Part shown: positions 6,837 to 18,227 of the stretch, one piece after another | How positions within the stretch are numbered: position 1 is the first letter of the stretch | How the letters are laid out: each line of letters starts with the position of its first letter | From: Sulfuriferula multivorans | Lineage (GTDB): Bacteria > Pseudomonadota > Gammaproteobacteria > Burkholderiales > Sulfuriferulaceae | DNA length: 64,000 nt | Assembly (NCBI RefSeq): GCF_003851125.1 | Contig: NZ_BGOW01000036.1 | Coordinates: 1 to 64,000, forward strand | Reading direction: 5' to 3' | Made by a program: the position numbers and the translations under genes | Notes under the pieces: generated by a model | The model's input: only the letters and a program-made list of their open reading frames with translations | Told to the model about the DNA's origin: nothing | Databases searched by the model: none

Positions 6837-9512
6837 TTATCCGAAAAGTGTGCCCCAGAGCCGCCTGACCGCTGCAGCATGGTCAGCGACTTGCATCGGC
6901 TCGGTGCGTGCGGTCTGCGCGCTCTGCAGGCGTAACGCATGCTGGAGGCGGCGGAATTCGCGGTAGGCGTTGCGCACTGCCTCAGCGTCGCCGGCCGGAA
7001 TCAGTTCCAGCCCGGCAGCAAGCCTGAGCAACGCGAGGTTGCCGCTGTTGCGGGTGAGTTCGGGATGGTGCGCAGCGTGGGCGAGCACCAGGTATTGCAC
7101 CATGAATTCCACGTCCACGATGCCGCCGGCGTCGTGTTTGAGGTCGAACAGATCGCTGCGATTGGGATGGCCGTCATGCATTTTCCGGCGCATGGCGAGC
7201 ACGTCTTCGCGCAGTTTGGCGGGGTCGCGCGGCTGGGTGAGGATGTCGTAGCGGATGCGCTCGAACGCGGCACCCACGGCAGTGTCGCCCGCCACGTAGC
7301 GGGCGCGGGTCAGCGCCTGATGTTCCCAGGTCCAGGCGTGGCCGTGCTGGTATTGGCTGAATGCCTCGACGCTGCTGACCAGTAGGCCGGCCGCGCCGTC
7401 CGGGCGCAGGCGCAGGTCGGTTTCGTAGAGTATGCCGGCGGAGGTGGTGCTGCCCAGCCAGGTGTTGATGCGCTGGGCAAGGCGCGCATAGTGCTCGGCG
7501 GCTGCGGGCGCGGGGTCGTCGTAGAGAAACACCAGGTCGAGGTCGGAAGCATAGCCCATCTCGCGCCCGCCCAGCTTGCCGTAGCCGATGACGGCAAAGG
7601 CTGGCGTAGCGCGGTGGCGATTGCGCACGCCTGCCCACGCCAGCGGCAGGGTGGCCGACAGAATCAGCGCGGCCAGGTCGGAGAGATGGTCGGACAGGGT
7701 CTCCAGCGCCAGCACGCCGGCCAGGTCTTGCGCCAGCAGGTGAAAGGTGACGCGCTGACGGAACTGGCGCATGGCGTCCATCTGGCGTTCGGTGTCGCCG
7801 CTGTGGGTGTCCATCAGCGTTTGCAGTTCGTCGCCCAGCGCCGGCCAGTCCGGTGCTGCGTAAAGCACGCGGGTGTCGAGCAGCTCGTCCAGCAGCATCG
7901 GGTTGCGCGCCAGATACTGCGCCGCCCACGGACTGGCTGCGCACAACGCGGCCACGCGCTGCAGGGTGGCGGGGTATTCCACCAGCAGCGCCAGGTAGGA
8001 ATCGCGCCGCGCCACGGTTTCCAGCAGATCGAGGATGCGCGCCAGCGTGGCATCGGGCGGGCTGCAACCGGCAGCGACTTCGATCAGCGCCGGCATCAGC
8101 GTGTCAAAGCGCGCGCGATTGCTGGCGGGCAAGGTGGTATAGCGGGTGCTGGAGCGGATCTGGCGCAGGCGGTTGCAGACTTCGGAGGGCACGCTGTAGC
8201 CAAGCTCGGCCAGGGTCGCCAGCGCATCGGCGTCTTCCAGCGCGCCCTGCCACAGCCCGGCCAGCGGGTGGCTGCCGCCGTCCGCCTGCGGGGCGGCGAA
8301 TACCTGGTCGAAGTGGCGCGACACCTGGCTGCGATGGGCGTTGAGCGCGGCCAGAAAAGCCGGGTAATCGGTGTATCCCATGCTGGTGGCGATGCGCGTC
8401 TGGTCGTCCGGTTGAGTCGGCAGCATCTGGGTTTGCGCGTCGTCGAGGTATTGCAGGCGGTGCTCCAGATTGCGCAAAAAGACATAGGCCGCCTGCAACT
8501 CGGCCACCACGTTTTCCGGCAACAGGCCGCGCGCCGCCAGCAGAGGCAGCACCGCCAGCAGCGAGCGGGTTTGCAGCACGGGCACCCGGCCGCCGCGGAT
8601 CAACTGGAATACCTGTGCGATAAATTCGATTTCGCGGATGCCGCCCGGCCCCAGTTTGATATTGTCGGCACGGTCGCGGCGGATGACTTCGCGGCGGATC
8701 TGCGTGTGCAGTTCGCGCATCGCGGCAAAGGCATTGAAGTCCAGATACTTGCGGAACACGAACGGGCGGATGATCTGGTCGAGTTCCGCCAGCCGGGTGC
8801 CGGTCAACGCGCGTCCCTTGATCCACGCGTAGCGTTCCCACTCGCGGCCGTGGGCTACGAGGTAGTCCTCGAATGCGGCATAACTCATCGCCAGCGGCCC
8901 GGCATCGCCCCATGGACGCAGACGCATGTCCACGCGGAACACGAAGCCGTCGGCGGTCAGGTCGGAAATCGCCAGGCCGAGCTTTTTGCCCAGCAGGATG
9001 AAAAAATCGTGGTGGGAAATGGGCTTGGCGCCGGTGGTTTCGCCCTGTTCCGGATAGAGGTAGATGAGGTCGATGTCCGACGAGACATTCAGCTCGCGCC
9101 CGCCCAGCTTGCCCATCCCCACCACCACCAGTTGCATGTCGCTGCCGTCCGGATTTTTCGGCATGCCGTGTTTCTGCGCCAGCCAGGCGCTGTGGTGGGC
9201 GAGGGCGAACCGCAGTGTGGTTTCGGCCAGATCGGTGCAGGTGCCCATGACTTCGGCCAAGTCCGCCAGGCCGCCGAGGTCGCGCACAATCAGCCGTGCC
9301 ATTACCGCCTGGCGCAATTTGCGCAGTGCGGTGCTGAGCGCGGCCTCGTCGCCGGGCGCGGCAGCCTGCAACTGCGCCTGCATGGTATCCGCGTCGAATG
9401 GTCGATCGAGTCCGCGGGCGAGGCTGTGGACGAATTGCGCATCTGCAGCCAGCAGACGCGTCAAATAATGTGAATGAGAGGCGGCGCGTTCTATCATGTG
9501 ATGTGCGGGCAT
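6837..9512 (-). CDS. glnE: glutamine synthetase adenylyltransferase/adenylyl-removing enzyme GlnE
   Basis: 891 residues with two nucleotidyltransferase modules. The N-terminal deadenylylation domain has [25 protein letters not shown] near 130 and the C-terminal adenylylation domain has [26 protein letters not shown] near 640. Both carry the GxGKxGGRE...SDxDL catalytic signature and each is followed by a GlnD-PII/GlnE helical domain. The enzyme tunes glutamine synthetase by AMP addition or removal in response to PII. It is somewhat shorter than the E. coli enzyme, which is normal for betaproteobacteria. An in-frame ATG 15 nt downstream (MIERAAS) is an alternative start. Divergent from acs. Confidence 0.95.
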   Translation of the reverse strand: MPAHHMIERAASHSHYLTRLLAADAQFVHSLARGLDRPFDADTMQAQLQAAAPGDEAALSTALRKLRQAVMARLIVRDLGGLADLAEVMGTCTDLAETTLRFALAHHSAWLAQKHGMPKNPDGSDMQLVVVGMGKLGGRELNVSSDIDLIYLYPEQGETTGAKPISHHDFFILLGKKLGLAISDLTADGFVFRVDMRLRPWGDAGPLAMSYAAFEDYLVAHGREWERYAWIKGRALTGTRLAELDQIIRPFVFRKYLDFNAFAAMRELHTQIRREVIRRDRADNIKLGPGGIREIEFIAQVFQLIRGGRVPVLQTRSLLAVLPLLAARGLLPENVVAELQAAYVFLRNLEHRLQYLDDAQTQMLPTQPDDQTRIATSMGYTDYPAFLAALNAHRSQVSRHFDQVFAAPQADGGSHPLAGLWQGALEDADALATLAELGYSVPSEVCNRLRQIRSSTRYTTLPASNRARFDTLMPALIEVAAGCSPPDATLARILDLLETVARRDSYLALLVEYPATLQRVAALCAASPWAAQYLARNPMLLDELLDTRVLYAAPDWPALGDELQTLMDTHSGDTERQMDAMRQFRQRVTFHLLAQDLAGVLALETLSDHLSDLAALILSATLPLAWAGVRNRHRATPAFAVIGYGKLGGREMGYASDLDLVFLYDDPAPAAAEHYARLAQRINTWLGSTTSAGILYETDLRLRPDGAAGLLVSSVEAFSQYQHGHAWTWEHQALTRARYVAGDTAVGAAFERIRYDILTQPRDPAKLREDVLAMRRKMHDGHPNRSDLFDLKHDAGGIVDVEFMVQYLVLAHAAHHPELTRNSGNLALLRLAAGLELIPAGDAEAVRNAYREFRRLQHALRLQSAQTARTEPMQVADHAAAVRRLWGTLFG

Positions 9513-9573
9513 GGTGTGCTTCGGGTTAAAATGGTTTTTTGTACTGCGTATCAGAATAATTCAGGAGCCCCGC

Positions 9574-11544
9574 ATGGCCAATATCGAATCCATTTTGCAG
9601 GAAACACGCATTTTTCCGCCTTCTGCCGCATTCCAGGCACAGGCCAACGTCTCGGGCATGGACGGCTACCAGGCCTTGACTGCGCGCGCGGCGGCGGATT
9701 ATGAGGGCTTCTGGGCGGATATGGCGCGCGCCAGCATCACTTGGAAAAAAGATTTCAGCAAAACCCTGGATGAATCCAATGCACCATTCTACAAGTGGTT
9801 TTACGACGGCGAGCTGAATGTTTCCTACAACTGTCTCGACCGCCACCTGCCGGACAAGGCCGGCAAGACCGCGCTGGTTTTCGAGGCCGACGACGGCGCG
9901 GTGACGCGGGTCACTTATCAGGCACTGTACAACCAGGTGTGCGCGTTCGCCAATGGCCTGAAATCGCGCGGCGTGCAAAAGGGCGACCGCGTCATCATCT
10001 ATATGCCGATGAGCGTGGAGGCGGTGGTGGCGATGCAGGCCTGCGCGCGCATCGGCGCGATTCATTCGGTGGTGTTCGGCGGTTTTTCCGCCAAGTCGCT
10101 GCATGAGCGCATCCGCGATGCCGGCGCCAAACTGGTGGTGACGGCGGATGGCAGTATCCGCGGCGGCAAGACCGTGCCATTGAAGTCGGCGGTGGATGCG
10201 GCGATTGCGCTGGGCGGTTGCGAATGCGTGGAAGCTGTCGTGGTGTACCGGCGCAGCGGCGACGCTAGCGCATGGAACGCCGCGCGCGACATCTGGTGGC
10301 ACGATCTGGTAAACGGCATGGCGCAGACTTGCGAGCCGGAATGGGTGGATGCCGAACACCCGCTGTTCATTCTCTACACGTCCGGCTCCACCGGCCATCC
10401 CAAGGGCGTGCAACATTCCTCGGGCGGTTATTTGCTGGGCGCGATCCTGTCGATGCAGTGGGTGTTCGACGCCAAGCCGGATACCGATGTGTTCTGGTGT
10501 ACCGCCGACGTGGGCTGGATTACCGGCCACAGTTATGTGGCATATGGCCCGCTGGCGCTGGGCATGACCGAAGTGATCTTCGAAGGCGTGCCGACCTATC
10601 CCGATGCCGGGCGCTTCTGGAAAATAATCCAGAATCACCAGGTCACCACGTTCTACACCGCACCCACGGCGATTCGTTCGCTGATCAAGCTGGGCGCGGA
10701 TTTGCCCAAAAACTACGACCTTTCCAGCCTGCGCCTGCTGGGCACGGTGGGCGAGCCGATCAACCCGGAAGCGTGGATGTGGTATTACGAGACGGTCGGC
10801 CAAAACCGTTGCCCGGTTACCGACACCTGGTGGCAGACCGAAACCGGCGCGCACATGATCGCGCCGCTACCCGGCGCGGTGGCGGCCAAGCCCGGCTCGT
10901 GCACCCTGCCGTTGCCCGGCATCATGGCCGATGTGGTGGACGAGCACGGCGGCAGTGTGCCGCTGGGGCAGGGCGGCTATCTGGTGATCAGGCGTCCATT
11001 CCCGTCGCAATTGCGGAGCCTGTGGAACGACCCGGAACGCTACAAAAAAGCGTATTTCCCCGAGGAACTGGGCGGCAAAATTTATCTCGCCGGGGATTCC
11101 GCCCACCGCGATGCCGACGGCTATTACTGGATCATGGGCCGCATCGACGATGTGCTGAACGTGTCCGGCCACCGCCTCGGCACCATGGAAATCGAATCGG
11201 CGCTGGTGGCCAATCCGCTGGTGGCGGAAGCCGCCGTGGTGGGCAAGCCCCACGACATCAAAGGTGAGGCAATCGTCGCTTTCGTTGTGCTCAAGGGAGT
11301 GCGTGCGTCCGGTGACGAGGCGAAGAAAATCGTCGCGGAACTGCGCGACTGGGTCGGCAAGGAGATCGGTCCCATCGCCAAGCCGGATGAAATCCGCTTC
11401 GGCGACAATCTGCCCAAGACCCGCTCCGGCAAGATCATGCGCCGCCTGCTGCGCGCGATCGCCAAGGGCGAGGAAATTACCCAGGACGTGTCCACGCTGG
11501 AGAATCCGGCGATTCTGGAACAACTCAAGGAAGCGGTGCGGTGA
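9574..11544 (+). CDS. acs: acetyl-CoA synthetase
   Basis: 656 residues of the AMP-forming acyl-CoA synthetase superfamily; makes acetyl-CoA from acetate, ATP and CoA. Motifs: [16 protein letters not shown] (P-loop, near 265), the [16 protein letters not shown] block, DTWWQTETG near 415, and the C-terminal [14 protein letters not shown] with the catalytic, acetylatable Lys near 610. The ATG at 9574 follows CAGGAG by 6 nt; a longer in-frame extension lacks such a site. Divergent from glnE with only 61 bp between, so the two promoters must be interleaved. Confidence 0.96.
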   Translation: MANIESILQETRIFPPSAAFQAQANVSGMDGYQALTARAAADYEGFWADMARASITWKKDFSKTLDESNAPFYKWFYDGELNVSYNCLDRHLPDKAGKTALVFEADDGAVTRVTYQALYNQVCAFANGLKSRGVQKGDRVIIYMPMSVEAVVAMQACARIGAIHSVVFGGFSAKSLHERIRDAGAKLVVTADGSIRGGKTVPLKSAVDAAIALGGCECVEAVVVYRRSGDASAWNAARDIWWHDLVNGMAQTCEPEWVDAEHPLFILYTSGSTGHPKGVQHSSGGYLLGAILSMQWVFDAKPDTDVFWCTADVGWITGHSYVAYGPLALGMTEVIFEGVPTYPDAGRFWKIIQNHQVTTFYTAPTAIRSLIKLGADLPKNYDLSSLRLLGTVGEPINPEAWMWYYETVGQNRCPVTDTWWQTETGAHMIAPLPGAVAAKPGSCTLPLPGIMADVVDEHGGSVPLGQGGYLVIRRPFPSQLRSLWNDPERYKKAYFPEELGGKIYLAGDSAHRDADGYYWIMGRIDDVLNVSGHRLGTMEIESALVANPLVAEAAVVGKPHDIKGEAIVAFVVLKGVRASGDEAKKIVAELRDWVGKEIGPIAKPDEIRFGDNLPKTRSGKIMRRLLRAIAKGEEITQDVSTLENPAILEQLKEAVR

Positions 11545-11717
11545 GTTAGCAAGCCTGCAAGTCAGCCGACGTGACGCCAATAGAAAGGACAAATTGAGGA
11601 CAGTATTTCCCGGAATTGACAGAACCTGCCAAATTTTTCTCGAACCATCCTGTCAATCCTGTCCTGCGGGTTATTTTCTAATGATGGTAGCGACATGACG
11701 GTATTGGGTATTTCAGC

Positions 11718-14700
11718 ATGATTGCTTTTAGCCGCCGCTGGATCAGGCGTGGCGTTGACTATGTGTTTCTGCCGCTGGCGTTGCTGTTCGTGGCGCTGGT
11801 TTTGTTGTTGCGTTTGTGGATATTGCCCGACATCGACCGCTGGCGTGATGACATTGCCGCGTCCATCAGTCACAGCGCCGGGCAGCGCGTCACGCTGGGC
11901 GAAATCAATGCCAACTGGCAAGGCCTGCATCCGCACCTGCGCATCCGCGACATTCGCGTGTTTGGTGCGGACGGGCGCCCGGCACTGTTTCTGGCCGATG
12001 TGCGCGCGGTGCTGTCGTGGACATCGCTGCTGCATGGCGAGCTGCGCCTGGCCTCGCTCACCATGGACGATGTGGTGCTCACCATCCGGCGCGACATGCA
12101 GGGCATTCATGTGGCCGGTATCCTGCTCAACCAGTCCGGTTCATCCGGCGGGTTTGGCGACTGGCTGCTGGCGCAGCGGAATATCCAGGTCAATCATGCC
12201 ACGCTGGCGTGGGACGACGCACGCCGCGGCGCGCCGTATCTGGTGGCGCGCGATGTCAGCCTGACGTTGCAAAATCGCGGCCATAGGCACCGTTTTCGCT
12301 TGACAGCCATCCCCCCCGAACAGCTTGCCCAGCCACTTGATATACGGGGCGATTTCAGCGGGCGCAGCCTGGATGATCTGGCCAGTTGGCATGGTCAGAT
12401 ATACGCTCGTGCGGATCGTACCGATCTCGGCCAGTGGCGCCAATGGCTGACGCTGCCGTATGCCATCAGCCAGGGTTACGGCGGCCTGCGCGTGTGGCTG
12501 GATGTGGCCAGCAAGCAAGTGATTGCCGCAACGGTGGATGCTTCCCTGCGCCAGGTGTCGGTACAGTTCGCGCCGAATTTGCCGGTACTGAAACTGGCGA
12601 ATATATCCGGGCGCACCATCTGGAAGCGCTTGGGACTGGCGCAGTCGTTTGCGGTCAAACAATTGAGTTTACGCACAACGAATTTTGTCTATGTGGCGCC
12701 GTTCGACCTCACGCTGAGGCTGGATCCGGCCAAAGCGAACCTGCCGGGCGGCGGCCGTATTGATACGAACAATATACAGCTCGAGCGGCTGGCGGCATTG
12801 GCACCCTATCTGCCGCTGGATGCAACGCAACGCCAGCGCCTGACAGATTTGCAGCCGCGCGGCCAACTGGAGAAATTCACGCTGGCGTGGCGCGGCAGTG
12901 CCGACCATATGCCGCTCGATTACCAGGTCAAAGGCCGTTTTACTCGGCTCGGCTGGCAGGCTCAGGGGAGTTTGCCCGGGGCCGCGGGATTGTCCGGAAA
13001 TATCGATGCAACGCGAAGCAATGGCACGCTGTCGATCAATAGCAGCAATGTGATGCTGGCGCTGCCGCGCGTGCTGCCCGTAGCAGACGTGGCGCTGGCT
13101 ACCCTGACAGCACAAATGAACTGGCGCGAGCAAAAGCAAGGGTATCTATTCAAACTCACCGAAGCCAGCTTCGCCAATACCGATCTGTCAGGCAGTGCGT
13201 TTGGCGAATATCAGTATCAACCGGGGCAGCGGGGAAACATCGATTTGACCGCGCGTCTGGGTCGATTGGATGCGCGTCAGGTTTATCGTTATCTTCCCGT
13301 GACAGTCAATGAGCACACGGATCAGTGGCTGCAAACGGCATTGCAGGGTGGGCAGGCTCGCGATATGAGCGTGCGGTTGAAAGGAGATCTTGCGCACTTT
13401 CCTTTCCGGGGCGGGCGTGATGGTTTATTCGAAGTGGCTGCCAGGATCGAAAATGGGGTGCTGCAATACGCGCCGGATTGGCCCAGGATCGAAGGCATAC
13501 AGGGGAATCTGCTGTTTCGCGGCGAGCGTATGGAAATTACCTCGAACCAGGCGAACATCTATGGCGTGGCACTCAGCCGGGTAAGCGCAATAGTTCCTGA
13601 CTTGTTCAATGGGAACCCGATGCTGGAGGTGAACGGTGAGGCGCGCGGGACTACGGACGCGTTCGTGCGCTTTGTCAATACCAGTCCAGTGACAAAATTA
13701 ATAGACGGCATCACCAACAATATGGGTGCCACCGGCAACAGCCGGTTGCGTCTGAATCTGAAAGTGCCGTTGCACCATGCGCACGACGTCACGGTGGCTG
13801 GCGATCTCACTTTCGACGGCAATACGCTGACCCCTGTCGGCATGCCGCCATTGCAGAATATCCGCGGCCGGCTGCAATTCACCAACACCGGCATTGCGGC
13901 GCAAAACATCAGCGTTCAACTGTTGGGCGGGCCCGCTACGATTTCAGCGACCAGCCAGCCGGGTGGGATAACGCGCCTGGTTACCCAGGGCCGCATGAGT
14001 GCAGCCGGGCTAAAAAGCTTTCTGACCCCGGCATTGGCAAACCATCTGCGCGGCACGGCGGACTGGCACGCGACGATCAATCTGCGCCATCTTCAGACCG
14101 AAGCTGATTTTGAATCAAATCTGGTGGGCATGGCATCCGATTTGCCGCCGCCTTTTGCCAAGACGGCGGCGGAGAGCCAGCCGCTGCGCGTGAAAAAAAC
14201 CCTGCGCGCAGCGGGTGAATCGCTGCTGTCGATCCATTATGGACAGGTGGCTTCGGCGTTGCTGTTACAAACACTGAAAAACGGCCAACCGGTGTTCGAA
14301 CGCGGTGCATTGCGTTTTGGCGGCGAGGCGGCACTCCCGCAGGAGAGCGGACTATGGATTACAGGCTCGCTACCCCTGTCTGGTCTGGATCGCTGGCGCA
14401 ATCAGTTCTCGGCGGCTGGAGCTGGTGCGGGCGGGTTGCCACCCTTGGCCGGGGTCAATCTCAACTTCAGTACGCTCGACCTGTTTGGTCACCGTTTTCA
14501 GGATATCAACATCAATGCACGCAACCAGAGCGGCACGTGGCGGGCCAACGTAGCCGGACAGGGGGTCAATGGCGAGGTGACATGGCAACCCGCAGATGCC
14601 GGTGCTGGCCGGCCGCAGGACAAACTCAGTGCGCATTTCAAAACCCTGGACATCCCGGCGGCCCTGCCTGCAGACGGCGTGAAATCCTCACAGAATGGCA

Positions 14701-15527
14701 GCCTGCCGGCGCTGGATATCAGCGTGGATAATTTGCAGTTGCGAAATCGTCCGCTCGGTCAATTACAGGTCACTGCCACGCCGCAGGGTGACGGTCTTGA
14801 TTTTGAATCCATTCGCCTGTCTCACCCGGACAGTACCTTGACCATGCAAGGGATATGGAATCCTGACCGCATTCCGCAGACCCAGGCCAAAATTCACCTT
14901 GAAGTGAATGATGTGGGCAAGTTTCTTGGACGTTTCGATCATCCTGGCCTGGTCAAGCGCGGCCGGGCAACGCTGGATGGCGAGGGCGAGTGGAACGGCA
15001 CACCCGCGGATATCGCCATTCCCTCGTTGTCCGGCACGTTTGCATTGAAGGCCAGCAGTGGCCAGTTTGCCAAGGTAGACCCCGGTATTGGCAAGCTGTT
15101 AGGAGTGCTCAGCCTGCAGGCATTGCCGCGTCGCATCGGGCTGGATTTCCGGGATGTGTTTAGCGACGGGTTCGCCTTCGATGAGATTTCCGGTACCATG
15201 AGGTTGAGTCGTGGCGTGGTTTACAGTGACGATTTCAGCATGCAGGGCCCCTCTGCCAAGGTGCGCATGAGCGGTATGGTGAATATCAATACCGAGACCC
15301 AGCAGTTGCGCGTGGCGGTATCCCCAAAACTGAGCGAAAGCGTGGCGCTGGCAGGTACCCTGATTGGCGGTCCGGTCGTGGGGCTGGGCGCGCTGGCCGT
15401 GCAAAAATTACTGAAGGATCCCTTCGGCCAGGCGGCCACGTTTGAATACAGCGTTACCGGCGCGTGGTCTGATCCGGTGGTCAAGCGGGTTGACCGTGAG
15501 GCCAAGGGCGGAGAATTATCGCCTTGA
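11718..15527 (+). CDS. yhdP: YhdP family inner-membrane AsmA-like protein
   Basis: 1269 residues. One N-terminal transmembrane helix (YVFLPLALLFVALVLLLRLWIL) is followed by the signature LGEINANWQGLHPHLRIRDIRVF and a very long periplasmic beta-rich region of the AsmA/DUF3971 type, ending in the AsmA_2-like block near the C-terminus. In E. coli YhdP is one of the bridge-like proteins moving phospholipids between inner and outer membrane. Length matches the family (about 1250-1300). Followed at once by the nitrilase-family gene and tldD, a gene order often seen in Proteobacteria. Confidence 0.93.
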   Translation: MIAFSRRWIRRGVDYVFLPLALLFVALVLLLRLWILPDIDRWRDDIAASISHSAGQRVTLGEINANWQGLHPHLRIRDIRVFGADGRPALFLADVRAVLSWTSLLHGELRLASLTMDDVVLTIRRDMQGIHVAGILLNQSGSSGGFGDWLLAQRNIQVNHATLAWDDARRGAPYLVARDVSLTLQNRGHRHRFRLTAIPPEQLAQPLDIRGDFSGRSLDDLASWHGQIYARADRTDLGQWRQWLTLPYAISQGYGGLRVWLDVASKQVIAATVDASLRQVSVQFAPNLPVLKLANISGRTIWKRLGLAQSFAVKQLSLRTTNFVYVAPFDLTLRLDPAKANLPGGGRIDTNNIQLERLAALAPYLPLDATQRQRLTDLQPRGQLEKFTLAWRGSADHMPLDYQVKGRFTRLGWQAQGSLPGAAGLSGNIDATRSNGTLSINSSNVMLALPRVLPVADVALATLTAQMNWREQKQGYLFKLTEASFANTDLSGSAFGEYQYQPGQRGNIDLTARLGRLDARQVYRYLPVTVNEHTDQWLQTALQGGQARDMSVRLKGDLAHFPFRGGRDGLFEVAARIENGVLQYAPDWPRIEGIQGNLLFRGERMEITSNQANIYGVALSRVSAIVPDLFNGNPMLEVNGEARGTTDAFVRFVNTSPVTKLIDGITNNMGATGNSRLRLNLKVPLHHAHDVTVAGDLTFDGNTLTPVGMPPLQNIRGRLQFTNTGIAAQNISVQLLGGPATISATSQPGGITRLVTQGRMSAAGLKSFLTPALANHLRGTADWHATINLRHLQTEADFESNLVGMASDLPPPFAKTAAESQPLRVKKTLRAAGESLLSIHYGQVASALLLQTLKNGQPVFERGALRFGGEAALPQESGLWITGSLPLSGLDRWRNQFSAAGAGAGGLPPLAGVNLNFSTLDLFGHRFQDININARNQSGTWRANVAGQGVNGEVTWQPADAGAGRPQDKLSAHFKTLDIPAALPADGVKSSQNGSLPALDISVDNLQLRNRPLGQLQVTATPQGDGLDFESIRLSHPDSTLTMQGIWNPDRIPQTQAKIHLEVNDVGKFLGRFDHPGLVKRGRATLDGEGEWNGTPADIAIPSLSGTFALKASSGQFAKVDPGIGKLLGVLSLQALPRRIGLDFRDVFSDGFAFDEISGTMRLSRGVVYSDDFSMQGPSAKVRMSGMVNINTETQQLRVAVSPKLSESVALAGTLIGGPVVGLGALAVQKLLKDPFGQAATFEYSVTGAWSDPVVKRVDREAKGGELSP

Positions 15528-15561
15528 GCCAGATTGAGTGAACTGCCGCGAGGGCGGCAGC

Positions 15562-16503
15562 ATGGAGAGAATAGTGACCGAAAGAAACAGTAAATCCACA
15601 TCCAGTTTTGCCAAACGCAAAAGCCGCACTGCCGTGGCCAAACCGGCACGCGCAACTGCGCCCGGCGTCATCCGCATGGCTGCCATCCAGATGGCTTCCG
15701 GCCCCAATGTCAGCGCCAATCTGGCGGAAGCCGAACGGCTCGTCGCACTGGCCGCAGCCGGCGGCGCAAAACTGGTGGCGCTGCCCGAGTTTTTCGCGAT
15801 TATGGGTAACAAGGACACCGATAAGGTTGCCGCACGCGAGGAGGAGGGCAAGGGCCCGATCCAGAAATTTCTCGCGACTGCCGCGAAAAAACACAAGATC
15901 TGGCTGGTAGGCGGTTCCGTGCCGATGGCCTGCGACAACCCCAAAAAAGTGCGCAACAGCTGCATGGTGTACGACGACAAGGGCAAGCTGGTGGCGCGCT
16001 ACGACAAGATTCACCTGTTCGGCCTCGACCTGGGCGTCGAACACTATCAGGAAGAGAAAACCATCGAAGCCGGTGACCGGATTGTGGTGCTGGATTCGCC
16101 ATTTGGCCGTATCGGGCTGTCCGTCTGTTATGACCTGCGCTTCCCCGAACTGTATCGCGCCATGCCCGACGTGGACATCATCCTGGTGCCGTCGGCATTT
16201 ACCGCCACCACCGGCAAGGCGCATTTCGAAACCCTGGTGCGTGCACGTGCCATAGAGAATCTGGCCTACGTCATCGCGCCCGCGCAGGGCGGCTATCATT
16301 TGTCCGGCCGCGAGACGCATGGCGACACCATGATCGTCGACCCGTGGGGAGTGGTGCTGGATCGCCTGCCGCGCGGCTCGGGCGTGGTCATGGCGGGTAT
16401 TAATCCAGCCTATCAGGCGAGCCTGAGAAAAAGCCTCCCTGCATTGAAACATCGCACTCTGGATTGCAGTCATATCCAGATTCAAGGCAAGGCGATTAAA
16501 TAG
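15562..16503 (+). CDS. carbon-nitrogen hydrolase (Nit/omega-amidase group)
   Basis: About 313 residues from the ATG at 15562, which has GAGGGCGG upstream. The nitrilase-superfamily triad is visible: Glu in LPEFF (near 75), Lys in YDKIHLFGLD (near 150), and Cys in SVCYDLRFPELYR (near 190). The sequence is closest in style to Nit1/Nit2-type amidases, which hydrolyse omega-amides or deaminated glutathione; exact substrate is inferred only. A basic, Ser/Lys/Ala-rich N-terminal tail of about 35 residues precedes the domain and is atypical. Cotranscribed between yhdP and tldD. Confidence 0.88.
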   Translation: MERIVTERNSKSTSSFAKRKSRTAVAKPARATAPGVIRMAAIQMASGPNVSANLAEAERLVALAAAGGAKLVALPEFFAIMGNKDTDKVAAREEEGKGPIQKFLATAAKKHKIWLVGGSVPMACDNPKKVRNSCMVYDDKGKLVARYDKIHLFGLDLGVEHYQEEKTIEAGDRIVVLDSPFGRIGLSVCYDLRFPELYRAMPDVDIILVPSAFTATTGKAHFETLVRARAIENLAYVIAPAQGGYHLSGRETHGDTMIVDPWGVVLDRLPRGSGVVMAGINPAYQASLRKSLPALKHRTLDCSHIQIQGKAIK

Positions 16504-16566
16504 TAAATAGCTTGAACGCTGGCGCTTCGTCACCATCTAACCCTACTCACTTCACAGGCGTATTCC

Positions 16567-18042
16567 ATGACGACTTCCACACTCACCGGCGTACTGATCC
16601 CCAACCCGGAGACGCTGTTTCAGACCGCGCATGAAACCCTGCTGGTGCCCAACCAGCTCGACGCCAGCCAGCTTGATAGCGTGTTCGGGCGGCTTATGGA
16701 CCATCATGTGGACTACGCCGATCTGTATTTTCAATATACGCGCTCCGAAGGCTGGAGCCTGGAAGAGGGGCAGGTCAAATCCGGCAGCTTCAACATCGAG
16801 CAGGGTGTGGGGGTGCGTGCCGTATCCGGCGAGAAAACCGCGTTTGCCTATTCCGACGACATCAGCCAGCCGGCCTTGCTCGCCGCCGCGGAAGCCACGC
16901 GTGCCATCGCCAAGAGCGGTGCAGTGCGCAAGTCGCATGCGGTGGCGCGTCCTGGCGGCCATGCCCTGTATCAGCCGCTGGATCCGCTCACCACCCTGAA
17001 AGACGCAGAAAAAGTCGCGCTGCTGGAGAAGCTGGAGCGCTATGCGCGCGCCATCGACAGCCGCGTCACGCAAGTCATGGCGAGCCTGGCGTCGGAATAC
17101 GACGTGGTGCTGATTGCGCGCTCCGATGGGCACCAGGCTGCCGACGTGCGTCCGCTGGTGCGGCTGTCGTTGCAGGTGATTACCGAGCAGGATGGCCGCC
17201 GCGAGCAGGGCTCGGCCGGCGGCGGCGGACGTTTCGGGTATGAGTATTTCAGCGATGCGATGCTGAAAAAATATGCCGAACAGGCGGTGCATCAGGCGCT
17301 CACCAATCTGGCTGCCAAGCCAGCCCCGGCGGGCAGCATGACGGTAGTGCTGGGTGCGGGCTGGCCGGGCATTCTGTTGCATGAGGCGATCGGCCACGGC
17401 CTGGAAGGCGACTTCAACCGCAAGGGCAGTTCGGCGTTTGCCGGGCGTGTGGGCGAGCGCGTCGCCGCCAGCGGCGTGACGGTGGTGGACGACGGCACCC
17501 TGATGAACCGGCGCGGTTCGCTCAATGTGGACGACGAAGGCAATCCCACTCAGTGCACTACGCTGATCGAAAACGGTGTGCTCAAGGGTTATATGCAGGA
17601 CACCCTCAACGCGCGTCTGATGGGGGTGCCGATTACCGGCAATGCGCGGCGTGAATCCTTTGCCCATATCCCGATGCCGCGCATGACCAACACCTACATG
17701 CTCAATGGCGACAAGGATCCGGCCGAGATCATTGCCTCGGTCAAGCACGGCCTGTATGCGGTGAACTTCGGCGGTGGGCAGGTGGACATCACCAGCGGCA
17801 AATTCGTGTTTTCCGCGGCCGAAGCCTACATGATCGAGGATGGAAAAATTACCTATCCGGTGAAAGGTGCTACCTTGATAGGCAATGGTCCCGATGTGCT
17901 CACCCGCGTCTCCATGATCGGCAACGACATGGCGCTCGACCCGGGTGTCGGTACTTGCGGCAAGGAAGGCCAGAGCGTGCCAGTCGGCGTTGGTCAGCCA
18001 ACCTTGCGCATTGATGGTTTGACGGTGGGCGGCACCGCCTGA
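16567..18042 (+). CDS. tldD: metalloprotease TldD
   Basis: 491 residues of the TldD/PmbA (U62) family. TldD forms a heterodimer with TldE/PmbA and degrades unfolded or leader peptides; in E. coli it matures microcin B17 and degrades CcdA. The zinc motif HEAIGHGLEGD (HExxxH) is at about residue 272-282, and the conserved GVGTCGKEGQSVPVGVGQPTLRIDGLTVGG tail is present. The partner tldE is not in this window. Starts 64 bp after the amidase gene. Confidence 0.94.
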   Translation: MTTSTLTGVLIPNPETLFQTAHETLLVPNQLDASQLDSVFGRLMDHHVDYADLYFQYTRSEGWSLEEGQVKSGSFNIEQGVGVRAVSGEKTAFAYSDDISQPALLAAAEATRAIAKSGAVRKSHAVARPGGHALYQPLDPLTTLKDAEKVALLEKLERYARAIDSRVTQVMASLASEYDVVLIARSDGHQAADVRPLVRLSLQVITEQDGRREQGSAGGGGRFGYEYFSDAMLKKYAEQAVHQALTNLAAKPAPAGSMTVVLGAGWPGILLHEAIGHGLEGDFNRKGSSAFAGRVGERVAASGVTVVDDGTLMNRRGSLNVDDEGNPTQCTTLIENGVLKGYMQDTLNARLMGVPITGNARRESFAHIPMPRMTNTYMLNGDKDPAEIIASVKHGLYAVNFGGGQVDITSGKFVFSAAEAYMIEDGKITYPVKGATLIGNGPDVLTRVSMIGNDMALDPGVGTCGKEGQSVPVGVGQPTLRIDGLTVGGTA

Positions 18043-18227
18043 CGCGCACAAAGCGTGCATGGATGCACGGACGTGGTGCGGGGTCCGGATGTTGCCCCAC
18101 CCAGCAGCGCCGCAACTGCGCTGCGAACCCCCGGTATGCAAATTGCTGTTACCAGGTTCAGCGTCGTTTTAACCTGACTGTCAAACGCAGTCTGTAAGCT
18201 CCCTGCTTAATCAAATGGAGAATATTC

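Noticed and set aside
11615-11657. ATTGACAG...CTGTCAAT inverted repeat between acs and yhdP
   Set aside because: Arms are 8 bp with a 27-bp loop and no T-run; not strong enough to call a terminator or operator.
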